Assembly (NCBI GenBank): GCA_035286595.1
Contig: DATEDA010000101.1
Location: forward strand, 1-7,509
DNA: 7,509 nt
Source: DATEDA01 sp035286595
GTDB lineage: Bacteria > Pseudomonadota > Gammaproteobacteria > Burkholderiales > SG8-39
Direction: 5' to 3'
Shown here in pieces: positions 6,696-7,509 of the stretch. Every line of letters begins with the position of its first letter. Position 1 is the first letter of the stretch. The position numbers and the translations under genes were made by a program. The notes beneath the pieces were generated by a model that was not told the origin of the DNA, ran no database searches, and was given only the letters and a program-made list of their open reading frames with translations.

Positions 6696-6703
6696 CGTGA
6701 CGC

Positions 6704-7509
6704 TCACTGGACTCCCGCTTTCGCGGGAGTGACGGGACCCGTGAGCGCTGCGGCGCGCGCGAGCTCCGGCGGGATCTCGTCGTCGGGCCATACCTCCGCC
6801 GCCGGCTCTTCGGTCAGCGCCTCCGGCAGCCACATCGCGATGCCGGGGAAGACGAGAACGAGCACGATCGCGATGCACTGGATCACCATGAACTGCCCCA
6901 TGCCGCGGAGAATCGTGCCGAGGCTCCAGCCGGGCACGACCTGCTTGAGGTAATAGGCCGACATGGCCACCGGCGGCGACAGGAACGCGGTCTGCAGCAC
7001 GAGCGCGATCATCGCGGCGAACCACACCGGGTCGTAGCCGAGCTGGACGGCGACCGGCACGAACACCGGCACGAAGATGAACACGATCGCCGGCCACTCG
7101 AACGGCCAGCCGAGCAGGAACAGGGCCGCTAGCACGAGCGCCATCGTTCCGGCGGGCGGCAAGGGCATGGAGAGGAGCGCATCGGTGAGCCAGCCCGCGG
7201 TGCCGAGCCGCGCAAACACCGCACCGAAGACGTTCGAGGTGACGGCGAGGAACATCACCATGCTGGTCGTCAGCAGCGTGTCCCGACAGGCGGCGAGCAG
7301 TCCCGGCCAGGTGAATCGACCGTAGGCGACGGCCAGGACGATGGCGCCGAGCGCGCCGAGCGCGGCGGCCTCGGCCGCGGTGGTGAGACCCATCAGGATC
7401 GCGCCCAGTGTCGCCGCCGTGAGCACCGTCACCGGGACGAGCCCGACCAGGCACTCGATGAGCACCGGGCCGAGCGACCTGGGACGCTCCGCGGGCGGTA
7501 CCGGCGGGC
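6704..7509 (-). CDS. TRAP transporter large permease, DctM family (5' truncated)
   Basis: The frame is open to the right edge of the window; the GTG at 7463-7465 is an internal valine, so the N-terminal part of the protein is missing. About 267 codons are visible. DctM is the 12-helix inner-membrane permease of tripartite ATP-independent periplasmic transporters, which import carboxylates and related acids using an ion gradient together with a small permease and a periplasmic binding protein, neither of which is in the window. Recognisable blocks, numbered from the GTG, are GAILMGLTTAAEAAALGALGA (21-41), FLLGWPFEWPAIVFIFVPV (116-134) and QTAFLSPPVAMSAYYLK (158-174), each in or beside a strongly hydrophobic helix. 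The last helix ends in FPGIAMWLP at 206-214. A soluble acidic/proline tail follows, and the final nine residues VTPAKAGVQ are encoded by palindromic repeat copy 3, which also lies next to the stop. The substrate cannot be predicted from this part. Confidence 0.93.
   Translation of the reverse strand, partial: PPVPPAERPRSLGPVLIECLVGLVPVTVLTAATLGAILMGLTTAAEAAALGALGAIVLAVAYGRFTWPGLLAACRDTLLTTSMVMFLAVTSNVFGAVFARLGTAGWLTDALLSMPLPPAGTMALVLAALFLLGWPFEWPAIVFIFVPVFVPVAVQLGYDPVWFAAMIALVLQTAFLSPPVAMSAYYLKQVVPGWSLGTILRGMGQFMVIQCIAIVLVLVFPGIAMWLPEALTEEPAAEVWPDDEIPPELARAAALTGPVTPAKAGVQ
6709..6733 (-). repeat. 25-base palindromic intergenic repeat, copy 3 (inverted, within dctM)
   Basis: On the minus strand this copy begins GTCACTCCCGCG and ends CGGGAGTCC; 6711-6718 pairs perfectly with 6723-6730 (8 bp, TTTC loop on the plus strand). 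It matches copy 1 at 20 of 25 positions, and four of the five differences are two compensated base pairs. It lies inside the 3' end of the TRAP permease gene, supplying codons for VTPAKAGVQ, and the stop follows within 3 bases of its end. Confidence 0.8.

Overview
The window is a piece of high-GC bacterial chromosome. It carries six protein genes packed tightly on both strands, with no RNA genes, IS elements or CRISPR array. Several things point to a betaproteobacterium, probably a Burkholderiales-like or uncultured environmental lineage: an E. coli-type PepN, a TRAP transporter, TPM-domain membrane proteins, and short palindromic intergenic repeats of the 'GTCATCCCCGCGAA...' type. The lineage is inferred from gene style and repeats, not from a phylogenetic marker.

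Layout: (1) 1-1324, plus strand: the 3' part of a sortilin/BNR-type beta-propeller gene, followed 13 bases later by a MoaD/ThiS-like ubiquitin-fold protein ending in Gly-Gly. (2) 1356-5669, minus strand, read right to left: pepN, then a small membrane-bound TPM-domain protein, then a secreted/membrane-anchored YgcG-like TPM protein with a Gly/Ser-rich tail. The two TPM genes are 3 bases apart and surely co-transcribed; pepN lies 81 bases upstream of them. (3) 5748-6620, plus strand: a pirin-family bicupin, divergent from pepN across 78 bases. (4) 6618-6733: a palindrome built on the pirin stop codon plus three copies of a 25-base palindromic repeat. (5) 6704-7509, minus strand: the 3' part of a TRAP transporter large permease whose last nine codons and stop lie in one of those repeats.

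Most genes are housekeeping or broadly distributed. The parts least explained by current knowledge are the beta-propeller/MoaD-like pair, in which a ubiquitin-like sulfur-carrier-type protein is coupled to a propeller with a conserved-looking His/Cys cluster, and the TPM gene pair without lemA. The cleanest sequence-level observation is in the repeats: two copies differ at paired stem positions in a compensatory way, and one copy has supplied the C-terminus of the TRAP permease.
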